From the NCBI GenBank assembly GCA_020444415.1, contig JAHLLA010000006.1, positions 1 to 64,000 on the forward strand: a stretch of DNA of 64,000 nucleotides, read 5' to 3'. The stretch is from Bacteroidota bacterium. Its GTDB lineage: Bacteria; Bacteroidota; Bacteroidia; Bacteroidales; F082. The notes under the pieces are model-generated. The model saw nothing but the letters and a program-made list of their open reading frames with translations, did not search any database and was not told where the DNA came from. Positions within the stretch are counted from its first letter, which is position 1. Every line of letters begins with the position of its first letter. Shown in pieces: positions 60,717-64,000 of this stretch. The position numbers and the translations under genes were made by a program.

Positions 60717-62312
60717 ATGACCAGGAAAATCCCACACACATATGTAATTATTTTTTCCATCATCGTTATTGGCGCCATCATGACGTGGTTCATTCCCGGA
60801 GGTGAATACGACCGTCAACAAGTAATTGTAAATGGAGTTGAGAGGACGGTAATAGATAAAGATTCATTTCATTATATGGACAGCGAAGTGCAAACCTGGC
60901 AGATTTTTATCGCTTTTTTCAAGGGATTCGAAAACCAGGCAGGAATTATTGTTTTCATTATCATGATTGGCGGCGCATTCTGGATCGTAAACAGCAGCAA
61001 AGCCATTGATATTGGCATACTTTCATTTTTAAAATATACAAGGAAACTGGAAAAAAATAAGTTATTAAAAGTCATTGGGGTTAATAACATCATCATCACA
61101 ATGGTCATGTTGGTTTTCAGCACTTTTGGTGCTGTATTCGGCATGAGTGAAGAGACGATTGCTTTTATTGTTATTCTGGTACCCTTAGCTATTTCTATGG
61201 GTTACGATTCAATTGTAGGTGTAAATATGGTTTTTGTAGCAGCAGGCCTTGGTTTCGCAGGCGCCATGTTAAATCCTTTTACAATCGGTATTGCGCAAGG
61301 CATCGCTGATCTGCCATTATTCTCAGGTTTCGGATACAGAACGTTTTGTTGGGTTGTTCTGAATATTTTTGGTATTGCCTGGGTATTGCGCTATGCAGCT
61401 AAAGTTAAAAAACACCCGGAATCATCATTGGTATATGAAGAGGACGACTATTGGCGAAAGAGAGGATCTGTTGATGAAGAAGCCATTCAATACCACACTC
61501 CTATTGCTTCATGGGTGGTTTTTATTGCAATTTCATTGGCATTAACAGCCTTTTCATTTTACTACCCCATGACCCTGATGAAAATCGGAAATGCTTCCCG
61601 TTCACTACCAATGGTCCCCTTATCTGCAGCGCTTTTTGTTATTTCAGGTATTTTTTCACTTCGGAAATCGGCTCATTTTTTCGTATTAAACCTGTTGGGT
61701 TTTACCATCGTCTTTTTAGTAGTCGGTGTAATGGGATATGGTTGGTATATTGAAGAGATCGCCGGTTTGTTTTTTGCAATGGGTATCTTCTCCGGAATTG
61801 CCATGAATTACGATGGGAACCGTATCACCAAAGAATTCCTGGAAGGATCACGGGATATTCTTTCGGCAGCGCTGGTTGTCGGGTTGGCAGGGGGTATATT
61901 GGTGATTCTGGAAGACGGAAAGATCATCGATACCATTTTATACAAAGTTTCCACTTCAATGGAAGGTATGGGAAAACTGGGAACGGTAAGTGTAATGTAT
62001 GTCATTCAGACTTTCATCAATGTCATCATTCCATCTGGTTCTGCGAAAGCTGCATTAACTATGCCGGTGATGGCACCATTCTCTGACCTGGTTAACCTTT
62101 CGAGGCAGGCAACAGTGGTAGCTTTCCAGTTTGGTGATGGATTTACCAATATGATCACGCCTACCTCTGGAGTTTTGATAGGCGTGCTGGGTGTCGCAAG
62201 AATTCCTTACGATAAATGGGTGAAATGGATAGCTCCCTTTATGCTGATACTCATTATTTTGGGCTGGTTACTGTTAATTCCGACCGTAACTATGCAACTG
62301 GACGGGTTTTAA
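60717..62312 (+). CDS. YfcC-family transporter
   Basis: A 531-residue inner membrane transporter with about twelve TM segments. The opening MTRKIPHTYVIIFSIIVIGAIMTWFIPGGEY, the re-entrant VFSTFGAVFGMSEETIAFIVILVPLAISMGYDSIVG region and the second-half INVIIPSGSAKAALTMPVMAPFSDLVNLSRQATVVAFQFGDGFTNMITPTSGVLIGVL are diagnostic of the YfcC/C4-dicarboxylate anaerobic carrier-like family. Members are linked to arginine/ornithine exchange or to dicarboxylates and acetate; the substrate cannot be assigned here. It has its own promoter and stops three bases before the convergent phosphofructokinase gene. Confidence 0.92.
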   Translation: MTRKIPHTYVIIFSIIVIGAIMTWFIPGGEYDRQQVIVNGVERTVIDKDSFHYMDSEVQTWQIFIAFFKGFENQAGIIVFIIMIGGAFWIVNSSKAIDIGILSFLKYTRKLEKNKLLKVIGVNNIIITMVMLVFSTFGAVFGMSEETIAFIVILVPLAISMGYDSIVGVNMVFVAAGLGFAGAMLNPFTIGIAQGIADLPLFSGFGYRTFCWVVLNIFGIAWVLRYAAKVKKHPESSLVYEEDDYWRKRGSVDEEAIQYHTPIASWVVFIAISLALTAFSFYYPMTLMKIGNASRSLPMVPLSAALFVISGIFSLRKSAHFFVLNLLGFTIVFLVVGVMGYGWYIEEIAGLFFAMGIFSGIAMNYDGNRITKEFLEGSRDILSAALVVGLAGGILVILEDGKIIDTILYKVSTSMEGMGKLGTVSVMYVIQTFINVIIPSGSAKAALTMPVMAPFSDLVNLSRQATVVAFQFGDGFTNMITPTSGVLIGVLGVARIPYDKWVKWIAPFMLILIILGWLLLIPTVTMQLDGF

Positions 62313-62314
62313 GA

Positions 62315-63343
62315 TTACTTAATCCCCATACAAATATCCAACCCCAGTGCCCTTTGAATCAGCGGATGATCTTTGGGTACTAAACGCACTTTACTGCCAA
62401 CTTCTGATAACGGAATATCAGAAATATGGTCGCCCTTTTTAATCACCATTTTTCCGTATTCACCTTTGGCGATAAGTTCAACAGCATGCGAACCAAAACT
62501 GGTTGCCAGCAGCCTGTCGTAAGGTGATGGGCTACCTCCACGCTGGATATACCCGAGGATGGTTTTGCGGGTTTCAATGCCTGTACCCTTTTCTATCTGA
62601 CTTGAAATATAAGAAGCGGCTGAATCTCGCTTGTGTTTATTGATTCCTTCTGCAATAACAACAATGGAATACGGCTTCTTCTTTTTAGCCCGGTTCAGTA
62701 AATATTTATTTACCCTTTCCATGTCATAATCGAGTTCAGGAATGAGGATCACATCACCACCTCCAGCCATCCCGGCATACAATGTCAGCCATCCGGCATT
62801 ATGCCCCATCACTTCAATCACCATAATGCGTTTGTGTGAGTTGGCAGTCGAGTGCAGGCGGTCGATGGCATCCGTAGCGATCCAGAGGGCTGAGTCGAAG
62901 CCAAAAGTTTCATCGGTTCCCCAAACATCATTATCAATGGTTTTGGGTAAGCCAATTATATTCAGGCCTTCTTCTACCAGTCCGGCGGCTGTTTTTTGGG
63001 TACCATTGCCTCCAATGCAGACTAGGCAATCCAATCCCAACTGATGGTAATGCTCTTTAATCAGTTTTGGTTTGTTGATAGATAAATGTCCTGTTTTTTT
63101 AAATGGTTTCTCCCTGGATGTTCCCAGGATGGTGCCTCCCAGGGTGAGAATACCTGATAACATTTTCTCTTCGAGCTTAAAATAATCTTTATTGATCAAT
63201 CCAAGAAATCCTGACGAAAAGCCAATCACTTCCATATTGTATTTTACGATGGCGGTTTTGCCGACGCCCCTGATGGCGGCATTTAAACCCGGGCAATCGC
63301 CACCAGCAGTCAAGATTCCAATTCGTTTATTTTTTGTATTCAT
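62315..63343 (-). CDS. pfkA: 6-phosphofructokinase, mixed-motif (group III-like)
   Basis: A 342-residue phosphofructokinase converting fructose 6-phosphate to fructose 1,6-bisphosphate in glycolysis. Motifs are ILTAGGDCPGLNAAIRG (residues 10-26), GGNGT (111-115), PKTIDND (133-139, catalytic Asp) and MGHNAGW plus IQRGGSPSPYDR. The second Gly of GGxG normally indicates ATP use, while Lys in PKTIDND is the PPi-type residue, and Asn replaces the usual Asp in GGDGS. This mixture occurs in actinobacterial ATP enzymes (with GGEGT), so the phosphate donor is probably ATP but needs testing. It is downstream of the DAACS symporter gene, 11 bases away, on the same transcript. Confidence 0.93.
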   Translation of the reverse strand: MNTKNKRIGILTAGGDCPGLNAAIRGVGKTAIVKYNMEVIGFSSGFLGLINKDYFKLEEKMLSGILTLGGTILGTSREKPFKKTGHLSINKPKLIKEHYHQLGLDCLVCIGGNGTQKTAAGLVEEGLNIIGLPKTIDNDVWGTDETFGFDSALWIATDAIDRLHSTANSHKRIMVIEVMGHNAGWLTLYAGMAGGGDVILIPELDYDMERVNKYLLNRAKKKKPYSIVVIAEGINKHKRDSAASYISSQIEKGTGIETRKTILGYIQRGGSPSPYDRLLATSFGSHAVELIAKGEYGKMVIKKGDHISDIPLSEVGSKVRLVPKDHPLIQRALGLDICMGIK

Positions 63344-63354
63344 GATGATTGATG

Positions 63355-64000
63355 TTATACGTTTGTTTTTTCGCCTTCTGATTTGGCAATAATGACGGCA
63401 CCGCAGCTATCGCTCCAAACATTTACAGAAGTGCGAAACATGTCAATAATCCTGTCAACCGCAAGGATCAATCCAACCCCTTCCAGAGGTAGGCCAACGG
63501 CAGTTAAAATAACCGTGATCATCACCAGGCCTGCCATTGGAATAGCGGCAGCGCCGATGGAGGCCAACAAAGCCGTTACAACAATAATTAATTGCTGAAC
63601 AAAGCTAAGATCAATACCATAAGCCTGGGCAATAAAAATAGCGGCAATGCATTCATACAGGGCGGTTCCATCCATATTTACGGTTGCTCCCAATGGCAGG
63701 GTAAAACTGCTGATCTTATTGGAAACCCCGGAATTTTCCTCTACGGCTTGCATTGTTAATGGTAGCGTAGCTCCTGATGAAGAAGTAGAAAATGCAGTCA
63801 ACAATGGTGTGGTCATATTTCGGAAATGCTTCAGCGGATTGGCTTTCCCAATGAATTTCAAGAAAATGGGTAAGGTGATTATTGCATGTACAGCTAACGC
63901 GAGTATCACAGTTAGCATATACAATCCCATGCTCGATACAAGTCCACCAAGGTCTTCCTGGTCGGCAATGGTTTTGGCCACGATACCAAAAATACCGAGG
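63355..64000 (-). CDS. DAACS-family dicarboxylate/amino acid:cation symporter, C-terminal part
   Basis: The gene runs off the right edge; only the C-terminal 215 residues or so are visible. The serine-rich motif TSSSGATLP, the NMDGTALYE motif (cation and substrate site) and the DRIIDMFRTSVNVWSDSCGAVIIAK end are those of GltP/DctA-type symporters that import glutamate, aspartate or C4-dicarboxylates with Na+ or H+. The frame continues upstream without a stop to the edge (the ORF's apparent start at a GTG near 63981 is internal). It is followed by the phosphofructokinase gene 11 bases later, an unusual pairing suggesting one operon. Confidence 0.92.
   Translation of the reverse strand, partial: LGIFGIVAKTIADQEDLGGLVSSMGLYMLTVILALAVHAIITLPIFLKFIGKANPLKHFRNMTTPLLTAFSTSSSGATLPLTMQAVEENSGVSNKISSFTLPLGATVNMDGTALYECIAAIFIAQAYGIDLSFVQQLIIVVTALLASIGAAAIPMAGLVMITVILTAVGLPLEGVGLILAVDRIIDMFRTSVNVWSDSCGAVIIAKSEGEKTNV

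Noticed and set aside
1-64000. CRISPR arrays, prophage, integrase or toxin-antitoxin modules
   Set aside because: I looked for regularly spaced repeats, integrase or transposase motifs and small toxin-antitoxin pairs and found none that I can support.

Overview
The window comes from a member of the phylum Bacteroidota; I cannot place it below phylum. The signs are the Bacteroidota -10 element TAnnTTTG (usually TATCTTTG) in front of many genes, a protein with a type IX secretion sorting domain, a TonB-dependent receptor with a CarboxypepD_reg-like N-terminal domain, PorV/PorQ-like and lipoprotein families, and a low G+C content. There is one tRNA gene (Asn), no rRNA, no CRISPR array and no transposase.

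Layout. 1-2.6 kb: the 5' end of a SAM-I riboswitch reading off the left edge, opposite the S-adenosylhomocysteinase gene ahcY, so both arms of the methyl cycle lie here. 3.0-9.6 kb: a TolC-TetR-adaptor-RND efflux operon with a long palindrome over its promoter. 9.7-16.5 kb: minus-strand genes for a secreted YCF48-repeat/PKD/T9SS protein, an EF-G paralogue lacking the catalytic histidine, a PfkB kinase and an ArnT/GT39-like glycosyltransferase. 16.7-20.4 kb: a TetR gene followed by short-chain dehydrogenases and a membrane protein, with matching operator-like sites. 20.5-24.0 kb: a tungstate/molybdate-type ABC importer with an unusual sulfite-oxidase-like lipoprotein inserted. 24.1-30.1 kb: YceI, a secreted protein of exact 32-residue repeats, an exported peroxiredoxin, an SDR, a secreted esterase and long hairpin-rich intergenic DNA.

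30.4-42.8 kb is accessory in character: a Vat/CatB-type acetyltransferase, a TolB-like/TPR/AraC fusion regulator, three separate beta-lactamase-fold serine hydrolases, DUF4386 and DUF6624 proteins, barrel-like outer membrane proteins, and two decayed gene fragments. One fragment is an AraC C-terminus clearly related to the intact fusion regulator 6 kb upstream. 42.9-45.3 kb holds a secreted protein with a very basic low-complexity tail, tRNA-Asn with its own promoter and terminator, and a small membrane protein.

45.3-54.7 kb is a three-gene outer-membrane cluster: a TonB-dependent receptor, a 1477-residue secreted protein with an atypical C-terminal sorting-like domain, and a PorV/PorQ-like barrel. 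54.7-64 kb is housekeeping: greA with a terminator-like hairpin in its leader, a HIT protein, a long PurF-like amidotransferase, GNAT, a C69 dipeptidase, a zinc-ribbon plus exported isochorismatase pair, a YfcC transporter, 6-phosphofructokinase with mixed-type active-site motifs, and a DAACS symporter cut by the right edge.

The best candidates for undescribed biology are the three-gene outer-membrane cluster, the 32-residue-repeat secreted protein with its paired direct-repeat promoter site, the importer-linked lipoprotein, and the greA leader hairpin.
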